Of a stretch of 64,000 nucleotides of DNA, positions 1 to 7,873 are shown piece by piece. The notes beneath the pieces were generated by a model that was not told the DNA's origin, searched no databases, and saw nothing but the letters and a program-made list of their open reading frames with translations. A program made the translations under genes and the position numbers. Every line of letters begins with the position of its first letter. Positions within the stretch are counted from its first letter, which is position 1. The stretch comes from an uncultured Bacteroidales bacterium (GTDB lineage: Bacteria > Bacteroidota > Bacteroidia > Bacteroidales > Muribaculaceae), in contig CACYQB010000014.1 of assembly GCA_902776435.1 (NCBI GenBank), positions 46,180-110,179 on the forward strand. The letters run 5' to 3'.

Positions 1-426
1 CTCGGCTATGCGTTGTGCCACCTCGCGCTGCAGCATACCGCTGCAGCAGGTCACCTGGTCACGGTATTCCAGTATCTTAAAGAAAATCTGTGTCGAGATA
101 TTATAGGGATAATTGCCGATAACGCAGAATGGCTGGTCGCCATACAGACGCTTGAGGTCCATCTTGAGGAAGTCCTCACCGATGATACGCCCGTGCAGTT
201 GCGGATAAGCAGCCTCAAGGTAGTCCACACTCTCGCTGTCCAGTTCCACTACAGTCAAGTCAAGGCCCATGTCTAGCAGGAACTGAGTGAGCACCCCCAT
301 CCCTGGTCCCACCTCGAGCACCGGCAGGTGCTTGAAGTCGTCCAAGGTGTGGGCGATACGCTCAGCAATTGACAAATCGGTCAAGAAATGCTGTCCCAGT
401 GACTTTTTTGCTCTAACTTTCCGCAT
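1..426 (-). CDS. rsmA: RsmA (KsgA) 16S rRNA dimethyladenosine transferase, 3' part outside the window
   Basis: The first 142 codons of the methyltransferase that dimethylates two adjacent adenines near the 3' end of 16S rRNA during small-subunit maturation. The protein begins MRKVRAKKSLGQHFLTD, the usual family N-terminus. It continues with the SAM-binding motif LEVGPGMGVLT, an acidic loop VVELDSE, and the catalytic motif IGNYPYNIS, the Bacteroidetes form of NLPY. The ATG at 424-426 is preferred because the family start and conserved KSLGQHFL follow at once. The gene runs off the left edge, so the C-terminal domain is not seen. It is divergent from the flippase-like gene at 552. Confidence 0.95.
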   Translation of the reverse strand, partial: MRKVRAKKSLGQHFLTDLSIAERIAHTLDDFKHLPVLEVGPGMGVLTQFLLDMGLDLTVVELDSESVDYLEAAYPQLHGRIIGEDFLKMDLKRLYGDQPFCVIGNYPYNISTQIFFKILEYRDQVTCCSGMLQREVAQRIAE

Positions 427-443
427 GTTTGCTCATTTATTGT

Positions 444-451
444 TACCTTTG
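444..451 (+). promoter_or_regulatory. -7 box (TACCTTTG) for the flippase-like gene
   Basis: TACCTTTG matches TAnnTTTG and points towards the gene at 552. It lies between rsmA and the rsmA promoter, so the two transcripts would overlap at their 5' ends. Confidence 0.55.
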
Positions 452-480
452 CAGGCTCAATAGAGTCCGTAAGTAATTTG

Positions 481-488
481 CAAAGATA
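481..488 (-). promoter_or_regulatory. -7 box (TATCTTTG) for rsmA
   Basis: On the minus strand this reads TATCTTTG, matching the Bacteroidetes -7 consensus TAnnTTTG. It lies about 55 bases upstream of the rsmA start. Confidence 0.6.
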
Positions 489-551
489 GCGATTTTTTGG
501 CGACTTGAAGCAATGCACGGAACTATTTAACTCAACATTAAAAGAAAAAAC

Positions 552-1604
552 GTGAAAAAGGTAATATCCTATTTGGTAAAATACGGCATTCCTCTCGTCA
601 TTGGCGTTGGATTGATGTATTTCCTGTACAAGAACGTGGACGTCACAAGCATGATGGACACGCTCAAGAACGATGTCAATTATTGGTGGTTTTCAGCAGT
701 GGCGGTGGTCAGCATCATGAGCCATATCTTCCGCGCACTGCGCTGGCGCCTCCAGCTCAAGGCCATCGACGTGAAACCCTCGTTCAGCGCAGTGCTGAAC
801 AGCATCTTCGGCACCTATGCCGTCAACCTGGTGTTTCCCCGCCTGGGCGAAGTGTGGCGCTGCGGCTACATTGCCAACAGGCAGAAGGCCTCGGTGACCC
901 AGGTCATGGGTTCGATGGTAGCCGACCGTCTGACCGATACCGCCACCGTGCTCTTGCTGACGCTGGTCACGTTCCTGCTGGCGCAGGGGGCCTTCGGACA
1001 GTTCTTTGACGCTTATCCGCAGATGAAGGAGAACTTCATGAGCATCGCGAGTGACGCCCGCATCTGGTTCGGAACGGCCATCGTCATCATCGCATTGGGA
1101 TGGCTGCTGGTCATGAAGACCGAAAACAAGATCATCAAGAAAATCCAGCTCATGGCCCGCAACCTGTGGGAAGGCTTTGCCGGCATCGGCCGCATGGATG
1201 GCAAGTGGTGGTTCCTGCTACTGACCATCCTCATCTGGGGATGCTATTTCCTGCAACTGTACCTTGCCTGCCAAGCGTTCAACTTCACCAGCAACTTGAG
1301 CGTGCTGGCCGTGCTGGTGGTCTTTGTCCTGAGCAGTATCGGCATGGGTATTCCCACCAATGGCGGTCTGGGAGCGTGGCATGTAGCCACCATCTTCGGT
1401 CTGTCGCTCTACGGCATTGGCGTATTTTCGCCCTCACACTTTGACCCGCGCGCTTCGGCATTTGCCATGCTCGTGTGGGGATTCCAGCAGGTGCTGATTA
1501 TCGCGCTGGGCATCTACGCCTTTATCAGCATGACGATTGACCGCAACCGCATCGAGAGCGGCAAGACCGTGGTCGATACCACCAATGACGAAATCAAACT
1601 CTAA
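552..1604 (+). CDS. Flippase-like membrane protein (lysylphosphatidylglycerol synthase TM-region / UPF0104 family)
   Basis: A 350-residue polytopic inner-membrane protein with about eight hydrophobic segments, from residues 12-28 onward. It has the family signature near the end of the domain as GIPTNGGLGAWH, a variant of the usual PxxPGGxG motif. Related domains are the membrane part of MprF-type lipid flippases; the aminoacyl-lipid synthase domain is absent, so substrate and direction are unknown. The start is GTG at 552. Its position beside rsmA is an order I recall from other Bacteroidales. The next gene begins 39 bases downstream and is probably cotranscribed. Confidence 0.85.
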   Translation: MKKVISYLVKYGIPLVIGVGLMYFLYKNVDVTSMMDTLKNDVNYWWFSAVAVVSIMSHIFRALRWRLQLKAIDVKPSFSAVLNSIFGTYAVNLVFPRLGEVWRCGYIANRQKASVTQVMGSMVADRLTDTATVLLLTLVTFLLAQGAFGQFFDAYPQMKENFMSIASDARIWFGTAIVIIALGWLLVMKTENKIIKKIQLMARNLWEGFAGIGRMDGKWWFLLLTILIWGCYFLQLYLACQAFNFTSNLSVLAVLVVFVLSSIGMGIPTNGGLGAWHVATIFGLSLYGIGVFSPSHFDPRASAFAMLVWGFQQVLIIALGIYAFISMTIDRNRIESGKTVVDTTNDEIKL

Positions 1605-1643
1605 GCAAAATAGCTAAGGACTTAAAACTCAAAACCAAGGACT

Positions 1644-2207
1644 ATGGACGACAACTTTGACGATTATTTCACCGACAATGCTCCCGAAGAGCAGCAACAG
1701 TCCCATCAAGAGACTGAACAAGAACGCGAAGAACGGGAAATCAAGGAGGCCACCATTGAGCGCCGCGGCAACACGGTCAAGATGATACTGGTGCTCATTA
1801 TCCTTGCCATGGCAGCGTTTCTGGGATGGTGGATGTGGCAGCACTATTTCCACCCCTACCGCACGAGCCAGGAAAAGGGCTGGATTATGCAAGTGAGCAA
1901 CGAGGGTGCCGTGTTCAAGACCTACGAGGGAGAAATGATCAGCGAGAGCTATATCGAGGATACGCTGGTTGCCATGACGAGCAACTTCAGTTTCAGTATC
2001 CCCAACGACAGCCTTGCCTTAGAGGCCATGCGATGGGCCAAGAATGGTCAACGACTCATCCTTACCTATAATGAATACAAGGGCAAAGTCCTGTGGCGCG
2101 GCAATTCCCGCCATGTCGTCACCAAGATAGAGCGCGATAGTGACTTTGTAAAATCCAACCCCTATAAGGATCCCGGACAACCTCAGCCCGAGAAGAAAAA
2201 AGACTGA
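1644..2207 (+). CDS. Conserved single-pass membrane protein, function unknown
   Basis: A 187-residue protein. An acidic, glutamine- and glutamate-rich cytoplasmic N-terminus (about residues 1-45) is followed by one membrane segment near residues 47-65, then an extracytoplasmic domain containing EKGWIMQVSNEGAVFKTYEG, and a charged, proline- and lysine-rich tail. I recognise no catalytic motif. It follows the flippase-like gene by 39 bases and ends just before a strong terminator, so the two form a short transcription unit. A role in envelope lipid handling with its neighbour is only a guess. Confidence 0.8.
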   Translation: MDDNFDDYFTDNAPEEQQQSHQETEQEREEREIKEATIERRGNTVKMILVLIILAMAAFLGWWMWQHYFHPYRTSQEKGWIMQVSNEGAVFKTYEGEMISESYIEDTLVAMTSNFSFSIPNDSLALEAMRWAKNGQRLILTYNEYKGKVLWRGNSRHVVTKIERDSDFVKSNPYKDPGQPQPEKKKD

Positions 2208-2233
2208 CGTCCGCCAATCCACTACGGAACAAA

Positions 2234-2270
2234 AACAACCCTGACTTCGTTGCCGCAAGTCAGGGTTGTT
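2234..2270. terminator. Bidirectional hairpin terminator
   Basis: A perfect 14-bp stem (2234-2247 with 2257-2270) with a 9-base loop, A-rich before and T-rich after. It separates two convergent genes. Confidence 0.85.
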
Positions 2271-2293
2271 TCTATTATACCGGAAGCAGATTA

Positions 2294-3667
2294 TTACATG
2301 GCGAGCCGGAACCCTAGGCGATTACTGCCAGCATAGGTCGGCGAACTGTAATACCTATAGGATACACGGCACCCGTGGGCGGGGTATTCCCAACAACCAC
2401 TGTGGTACACGCGATCAGAGCCAGTTGCAGGCCCGACAGGGTCTATCTGGGTTTCACTGGTAAATCTGCTATACCAATCCTGGCACCATTCCAAAACATT
2501 ACCCGACATGTCGTACAGACCCAATTCGTTAGGTTGTTTCATGGCAACGGGATGGGTTGTGTTATCAGAGTTACCGCTATACCATGCCACATCGTCAATG
2601 TTATTGCTGCCAGCATACTTATAACCCTCGGTCTTGTTGCCACCACGAGCAGCATATTCCCATTCGGCTTCAGTAGGCAAGCGGAAGGTCTTGCCCGTCA
2701 ACTGGTTCAACCTGGCAATAAACGTCTGACAGTCATTCCACGACACCCGCTCCACGGGACGTTGCAAGTCGCCAGTAAAATAACTCGGGTTTTCACCCAT
2801 CACTGCCAGCCACAAAGCCTGAGTCACCTCGGTCTCGGCTATATAGTAAGGAGAGGTCAACGTCACTTGATGTGCAGGTTTCTCCCAATCATAGGCTTCG
2901 TCCTGTTCGGCCGTCGCTCCCATAGTAAAAGAGCCACTCGGCACAGGCTTCATCGTGAACGCAATACCCTCGACCACACAAGTCACAGGATTCCTCTCTC
3001 CCGACAACAGCAAGTCGATGAGAGCCGTCACATCACTGATGGCCACTTTTCCATCCTTGTTGACGTCACAGTTAATCATTAAGACACTCCCTTCGTCACC
3101 ACTCAACAAGTAATCGATCAATGCTGTCACATCGCTAATCGTCACGTTGCCATCACCATTCACATCACCTAGCATGATGATGACATCGGCCATGACCGCA
3201 ACATTATCCACCGCAAAGTAATCCCCTTCAGGATTGAGGCTGGAGTCCTTGACATAGCTCCACATCAGGGTGTGAGTTCCTGCATCTATCCTCACCGATG
3301 TAGTCTGCCAATCATTCTTATAGGCCCCATAAGTGAATTGTGTCTCTCCGTCAAGAACAAACTCACATTTGTCCCAGACCGTTGACGTGCCCTCGCCCCA
3401 CGCTTTGAAATCAAACGATAATGTTGCAGCACGCGCCACAGTGACTGTGGCTGTGAGCGTTGAGTTGCTGGAATGCACACCCGCATTGCCTGATTGAGCG
3501 AAGGTCCTACCATCCTCCGTCACCACGATCCATGGATATTCACCATCAGACACAAAATTGATATTGCCACCAGTGACATTGAGGGCTTCGTCCAGGGTTG
3601 CAGCCGAAGTCTGCACACCAAATGACGCCATCAATGCTATCACAAAAAGAAAAAATGTTTTTTTCAT
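2294..3667 (-). CDS. Secreted protein: lectin-like N-terminus, central dockerin, C-terminal SUMF1/FGE-fold domain
   Basis: A 457-residue exported protein. The ATG at 3667 is chosen over an upstream in-frame one because it starts a clean signal peptide (MKKTFFLFVIALMASFG...TSA). Residues about 25-160 resemble a beta-sandwich ending EGDYFAVDNVAV. Residues 167-223 are two dockerin F-hand repeats (GDVNGDGNVTISDVTALIDYL and DVNKDGKVAISDVTALIDLL). Residues 230-457 are a formylglycine-generating-enzyme fold (FRLPTEAEWEYAARGG, YDMSGNVLEW, LGFRLAM). The first catalytic cysteine of true FGE is replaced: in the segment GCWEYPAHGCRVSYR the position five before the last Cys is Tyr. Sulfatase activation is therefore unlikely. 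The dockerin in the middle is unusual; elsewhere in this window it is C-terminal. Confidence 0.85.
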   Translation of the reverse strand: MKKTFFLFVIALMASFGVQTSAATLDEALNVTGGNINFVSDGEYPWIVVTEDGRTFAQSGNAGVHSSNSTLTATVTVARAATLSFDFKAWGEGTSTVWDKCEFVLDGETQFTYGAYKNDWQTTSVRIDAGTHTLMWSYVKDSSLNPEGDYFAVDNVAVMADVIIMLGDVNGDGNVTISDVTALIDYLLSGDEGSVLMINCDVNKDGKVAISDVTALIDLLLSGERNPVTCVVEGIAFTMKPVPSGSFTMGATAEQDEAYDWEKPAHQVTLTSPYYIAETEVTQALWLAVMGENPSYFTGDLQRPVERVSWNDCQTFIARLNQLTGKTFRLPTEAEWEYAARGGNKTEGYKYAGSNNIDDVAWYSGNSDNTTHPVAMKQPNELGLYDMSGNVLEWCQDWYSRFTSETQIDPVGPATGSDRVYHSGCWEYPAHGCRVSYRYYSSPTYAGSNRLGFRLAM

Positions 3668-3730
3668 AAAAATATAAATTTTAGCGGTTATTACCTTCTG
3701 GATTAAATTATAGATGTTCAATTTAACCCC

Positions 3731-3738
3731 CAAAGGTA
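3731..3738 (-). promoter_or_regulatory. -7 box (TACCTTTG) for the SUMF1-dockerin gene
   Basis: TACCTTTG on the minus strand, about 65 bases upstream of the chosen start at 3667. It supports that start over the upstream in-frame ATG at 3766, which lies upstream of the box. Confidence 0.6.
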
Positions 3739-3851
3739 ATAAAAAAACATAAACCATTATTATCAAACAAATAGATTTCCATAGCTATCGATTTTTCTGC
3801 CAAAATGTCACTTTTTAACGTTTTTTGATGTCAGTTCACGAAAAATGTATG

Positions 3852-3859
3852 TAACTTTG
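3852..3859 (+). promoter_or_regulatory. -7 box (TAACTTTG) for the acyltransferase operon
   Basis: TAACTTTG matches TAnnTTTG and lies 25 bases before the ATG at 3885. Confidence 0.6.
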
Positions 3860-3884
3860 CAGCCCAAAAATTTATCGACTAATA

Positions 3885-4796
3885 ATGGAAGAAAACAAGA
3901 TAGAACAAAACAAACCAGAGGAGCAGACCCAACAAACCCAGCAACAGGAACAGGCCCAGCCCTCTACCCCAATCAAGCCCGACATTCTGGACTATGATGA
4001 CATCAGGAAGATGGCGCCCTTCTTTGACGGCAAGCCCAAGTTGGTCAAGTGGTTATTTCACCTGCTTGATATGGACGACGCCAACTGGATTCACGGGCAC
4101 AACTGCCACACGCCGGGTGTTCCCTTCTGCACGGGTGTGCTTAAGGACCTGAATGCTACTATCACCTATAATAACGGCAAGGTGCTCGACAACCTGCCCG
4201 AGGGGGCCTTTATCACTGTGAGCAACCACCCCTTTGGCGCCGCAGACGGTGTGATGATGATTCACATCATCGGCACCCATAGGCCCGACTACAAGTTCAT
4301 GGTCAACATGATGCTGAGCAAGATTGGCGGCATGATGCCCAACTTCATTACCGTCGATGCCCTGGCCAGCGACGACCCCGCCAAGCGCGCCGTGTCGATG
4401 CAGGGCATCAGTGACACGATGAAACACGTCAAGGCCGGTCATCCGATGGGATTCTTCCCCGCTGGCGCCGTGAGCAAACTGACCTGGAAACTGCGTGTCG
4501 AGGACCGCGAGTGGCAACCCGTGATCATGCGCCTGATCCAGAAACTCAAAGTGCCCGTCATCCCCATTTACATTCACGGGCACAACAGTTGGATTTCGCT
4601 CGTCCTAGGCGTCATCAGCTGGAAACTGCGCACATTGAGGTTACCTTCCGAGATGTTCCGCCGCAAGAGTTATAACTTCCGCGTCTCTGTGCATGATCCC
4701 ATCATGCCCGAGGAATACGCACAATATACCACGCCCGAGGAATTAGGGAAATTCCTGAAAGCAGAAACTTATAAAATGAAGAAATGGCAACAGTAA
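3885..4796 (+). CDS. Lysophospholipid acyltransferase-like protein (PlsC / hemolysin-type)
   Basis: A 303-residue acyltransferase. A Gln/Glu-rich N-terminal tail (residues 1-35) precedes a PlsC-type domain. Motif I reads SNHPFGAADG, the H-x5-D form seen in the COG3176 hemolysin/OlsA-like branch, not the classical H-x4-D. The later motif GFFPAGAVS fits the glycerol-phosphate-binding region. It probably transfers acyl chains in membrane lipid synthesis; amino-lipid (glycine or ornithine lipid) synthesis is possible for this branch but not shown. The stop overlaps the start of the sigma-54 activator gene by 13 bases, so the two are translationally linked. Confidence 0.8.
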   Translation: MEENKIEQNKPEEQTQQTQQQEQAQPSTPIKPDILDYDDIRKMAPFFDGKPKLVKWLFHLLDMDDANWIHGHNCHTPGVPFCTGVLKDLNATITYNNGKVLDNLPEGAFITVSNHPFGAADGVMMIHIIGTHRPDYKFMVNMMLSKIGGMMPNFITVDALASDDPAKRAVSMQGISDTMKHVKAGHPMGFFPAGAVSKLTWKLRVEDREWQPVIMRLIQKLKVPVIPIYIHGHNSWISLVLGVISWKLRTLRLPSEMFRRKSYNFRVSVHDPIMPEEYAQYTTPEELGKFLKAETYKMKKWQQ

Positions 4797-6025
4797 ATGA
4801 AAGCACCATCCGCGCTATCAAGCAGCGCTTTGGCATCGTGGGCGAATCATCCGCCCTGCTTGCCGCCATCCGCCGCGCTATGCTGGTGGCTCCTATCGAC
4901 TTGAGCGTGCTCATCATCGGTGAGAGCGGCTCGGGTAAGGAGTCATTCCCCAAAATCATCCACGAGAGCAGCCCGCGCAAGCACAAGAAATACATCGCCG
5001 TGAACTGCGGCGCCATCCCCGAGGGCACCATCGACAGTGAACTATTTGGCCACGTAAAGGGCTCATTCACAGGTGCAATCGCCGACCATAAAGGTTACTT
5101 TGAGGAAGCCGACGGCGGCGTCATCTTCCTAGACGAGGTTGCCGAAATGCCCATGAGCACCCAGGCCCGCTTGCTGCGTGTGCTCGAGAACGGTGAATAC
5201 CTGCGTGTGGGCGACAGCACCGTTCGCAAGACGAACATCCGCGTGGTCGCCGCCACCAACAAGGATATGCTTCAGGCCGTCAAGGACGGTAAGTTCCGCG
5301 AGGATCTCTACTACCGCCTCTCAACGGTTCAGATCAACGTGCCGCCCCTGCGCGACCGCGGGGACGACATCATACTGCTGGCCAGGCTGTTCCTGCGCAA
5401 TTTCGTCACCGAAAACCGCACAGCCCCTGTCACCCTGAACGACGACGCCCAGAATCTGCTCAAGGCCTACCATTGGCCCGGCAACGTGCGCCAGCTGAAG
5501 AGTGTCATCGAGCAGGTCGCCCTGTTCGAGTCGGGCAATACGGTCGATGCCGCCACGTTGAGTCAGTACATGCCCAGCAACCGCGAGACCGCATTGACGA
5601 TACAGTCGCAACCCAACTTCGACTACAATTCTGAGCGTGAGCAGTTGTTCACCCTGATCCTGTCGATGCGCGCCGAAATCGAAGCCCTCAAGAAACGCAT
5701 GGACGGCGTTGGCCCAACGTCACACGTATCATCGAGCATTCACGACCTCAAGCGCGACACCAATCCGCTGCTTGAATACGGTAACAGCGAAAACATGTCC
5801 TCACCATACCGCAACATGCAGCACGAAACCGAGGAGCTGGGACGCATCGACGAGGTTACGGATGTGGAAAGCGAGACCGTCAAGACGCTCGATGAGACCG
5901 AACGCGAAACCATCGAGAACGCCCTACGCCGCAACAACGGCCGCCGCAAACTCACCGCCCAGGAATTGAAGATTTCGGAGCGAACCCTCTACCGGAAAAT
6001 CAAGCAATACAATCTCGAACGATAG
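4784..6025 (+). CDS. Sigma-54-dependent activator, AAA+ and Fis-type HTH, no receiver domain
   Basis: A 413-residue enhancer-binding protein. The AAA+ domain starts almost at the N-terminus: Walker A GESGSGKES near residues 46-54, the sigma-54 contact loop as GSFTGA (usually GAFTGA), Walker B GGVIFLDEVAEM, and the arginine-rich sensor region FREDLYYRLS. The C-terminal helix-turn-helix reads LKISERTLYRKIKQYNLER. No response-receiver or ligand domain precedes the AAA+ part, so activity is likely set by amount or a partner. It lies between an acyltransferase and lptE, an order I recall from other Bacteroidales, and may serve envelope control. Its TAG stop overlaps the next GTG by one base. Confidence 0.9.
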   Translation: MATVNESTIRAIKQRFGIVGESSALLAAIRRAMLVAPIDLSVLIIGESGSGKESFPKIIHESSPRKHKKYIAVNCGAIPEGTIDSELFGHVKGSFTGAIADHKGYFEEADGGVIFLDEVAEMPMSTQARLLRVLENGEYLRVGDSTVRKTNIRVVAATNKDMLQAVKDGKFREDLYYRLSTVQINVPPLRDRGDDIILLARLFLRNFVTENRTAPVTLNDDAQNLLKAYHWPGNVRQLKSVIEQVALFESGNTVDAATLSQYMPSNRETALTIQSQPNFDYNSEREQLFTLILSMRAEIEALKKRMDGVGPTSHVSSSIHDLKRDTNPLLEYGNSENMSSPYRNMQHETEELGRIDEVTDVESETVKTLDETERETIENALRRNNGRRKLTAQELKISERTLYRKIKQYNLER

Positions 6026-6540
6026 TGAAACGCGCCCTTTTCATACTCACCCTAGTCATGGCCGCGCTGAGCTGGAATGCCTGCATTCCCAGGTACACGC
6101 TCAATGGCGCGTCCATCGACTACAATGTTTACAAGACCATCTCGTTTGGCGAGTTCCCCATCCGTGCTGCGCTTGTTTACCCACCATTGCAGTCCATGTT
6201 TGAGAACCGCATGACGGACATGATTGCCCAACAGACGCGTCTGCGCGTCATCGACAGCAACAATGCCGACTTGCGCATGGAGGGCGAAATCACCAACTAC
6301 CAGTTGTCGCCCCAAGCCGTTGGCGAGGACGCATACGCGAGCCAAACGCGACTCACCATCAGTGTGCGCGTGAAATATATCAACAACAAGAACCAGGCCT
6401 TGACCAAGGACTTATCATTCAGCGCTTATCGAGATTTCTCGAGCAGCGAACTGCTGGTCGACGTGCAGGACGAGTTGTGCAACCAAATCTGCAAGGACCT
6501 TTCCGACCTGATTTTCAATGCCACACTAGGCGACTGGTAA
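6025..6540 (+). CDS. lptE: LptE-family lipoprotein of LPS transport
   Basis: A 171-residue lipoprotein matching the LptE family of Bacteroidales. A GTG start overlaps the previous stop. The signal ends in SWNAC with the lipidated Cys at residue 20, a weak lipobox. The mature part has the typical LptE beginning (YTLNGASIDYNVYKTISFGEF) and conserved segments RMTDMIAQQTRLRV and ADLRMEGEITNYQLSPQAV. LptE plugs the LptD beta-barrel that inserts LPS into the outer membrane. lptD is not in this window. Confidence 0.88.
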   Translation: MKRALFILTLVMAALSWNACIPRYTLNGASIDYNVYKTISFGEFPIRAALVYPPLQSMFENRMTDMIAQQTRLRVIDSNNADLRMEGEITNYQLSPQAVGEDAYASQTRLTISVRVKYINNKNQALTKDLSFSAYRDFSSSELLVDVQDELCNQICKDLSDLIFNATLGDW

Positions 6541-6608
6541 TGTCACATTCCGCGTTGGCACGGAATATGAAGTATAATGTTTAGAGGTTAACGTTATAAG
6601 ACTGATTC

Positions 6609-7382
6609 ATGAGTGTAACGACTTGGATTGAGGATATCAAGCATCTGGCCACCGACGAGACTCACGAGTTGTCAAGAGAGTGGTTGGAACAAGCCGAGCA
6701 GGACGCCCCTTACAGTGTGCTGCCTGCCCTGCTGTACCTCAAGCGAAACGGCGTTAAAGGCCATGAGGATGTGCTCGCCAAACTCGCCATATCCTTTCCT
6801 GATCGCCATGCCTTAGGACTCATGCTGGGCGAGGACACCGGCCTGATGACCAGTTTCTATCCCCCTGAAGGTCTGCCCGAGACACCCGATACGGTGACAA
6901 CCATCGACCGTTTTCTGGACAACTACGGCAAGACAAGCCCCAGCGAGGTCGAGGCCATCAGCCGCGCTATCTTCAACCCCCAGCCCGACTATGCCGACGT
7001 ACTCGCCGCCCAGGAGAAGGCCGAAGGCGGTGGCACTCAACCCACTAGCGGAGATTCCCAGGACGAACTCATCAACCAGTTCATTGCCGAGCAGATGCAG
7101 TTGAGCGAGCAGGCTGCACAAACGCCTCTTGCCACCCCCATCGACGAGGAGGAAAAGGCTGAAATCGCTGGTGAATCCATCGATGATCCTACCAAAACTG
7201 ATGACTCCATGCTGAGTGAAAGTCTGGCTAAAATGTATATCTCCAGACACAAATATTCTCAGGCTCTTGAAATTATTAAGCAATTAAGTTTGAAATATCC
7301 AGAAAAAAGTATTTACTTTGCAGACCAAATTCGGTTTTTGACCAAATTGGTCTTAAATGAGACACTAAACGACAAAAAATAA
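6609..7382 (+). CDS. TPR-like protein of unknown function, upstream of secG
   Basis: A 257-residue soluble protein with no signal peptide. The N-terminal half is helical with repeated acidic and leucine positions. The middle (residues about 130-195) is low-complexity, rich in Gln, Glu and Pro. The C-terminus (SLAKMYISRHKYSQALEIIK) looks like a tetratricopeptide helix pair. It lies 68 bases after lptE and 6 bases before secG, so it is almost certainly cotranscribed with secG. The pairing is one I recall from other Bacteroidales. A role in envelope or secretion is inferred only from the neighbourhood. Confidence 0.8.
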   Translation: MSVTTWIEDIKHLATDETHELSREWLEQAEQDAPYSVLPALLYLKRNGVKGHEDVLAKLAISFPDRHALGLMLGEDTGLMTSFYPPEGLPETPDTVTTIDRFLDNYGKTSPSEVEAISRAIFNPQPDYADVLAAQEKAEGGGTQPTSGDSQDELINQFIAEQMQLSEQAAQTPLATPIDEEEKAEIAGESIDDPTKTDDSMLSESLAKMYISRHKYSQALEIIKQLSLKYPEKSIYFADQIRFLTKLVLNETLNDKK

Positions 7383-7388
7383 GAAAAA

Positions 7389-7781
7389 ATGTACACTATT
7401 TTTGCAATTCTGATTGTGATCGCATCGATTTTGTTGGTCGGTGTAATCCTTATCCAAAAATCTAAGGGTGGCGGCCTTGCTGCCAATGTGAATAGTTATA
7501 ACCAGTTTATGGGTGTTCGCAAGACCACCGACTTCGTTGAGAAGGCAACATGGGGTCTGGCAGCGTTCATCTGCGTGTTGAGCATTGCTTCGGCGTTTGT
7601 AACCGCCCCCAGCATTGTTGAAGGCGCTCCCCAGATCAAGAAATTACCCACCAGCGAGACTCAGGCTCCCAACTTCGGCACTCAGGCCGAGGAGGCTCCT
7701 GCTGCCGCTGCTCCCGCCCAGGAGGCCGCTCCTGCTAAGGAAGCACCCGCAAAGGAAGCACCCGCAAAGGAAGGTAAGTAA
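7389..7781 (+). CDS. secG: SecG, preprotein translocase subunit
   Basis: A 130-residue small subunit of SecYEG. Membrane segment 1 is residues 2-22, followed by the family motif LIQKSKGGGLA; segment 2 is residues 53-72. After the second segment comes a long Ala/Pro/Glu tail with three KEAPA-type repeats, longer than in proteobacterial SecG and typical of Bacteroidetes. SecG assists SecA-driven export through the inner membrane. It starts 6 bases after the TPR-like gene. Confidence 0.93.
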   Translation: MYTIFAILIVIASILLVGVILIQKSKGGGLAANVNSYNQFMGVRKTTDFVEKATWGLAAFICVLSIASAFVTAPSIVEGAPQIKKLPTSETQAPNFGTQAEEAPAAAAPAQEAAPAKEAPAKEAPAKEGK

Positions 7782-7873
7782 TCTATCCACCGTATCTTAA
7801 AACAACATCAAGGATGCGGTATGTCGTATCCGCATCACAGCGGATCAAGACATACCACATCTTTTTTATTATC

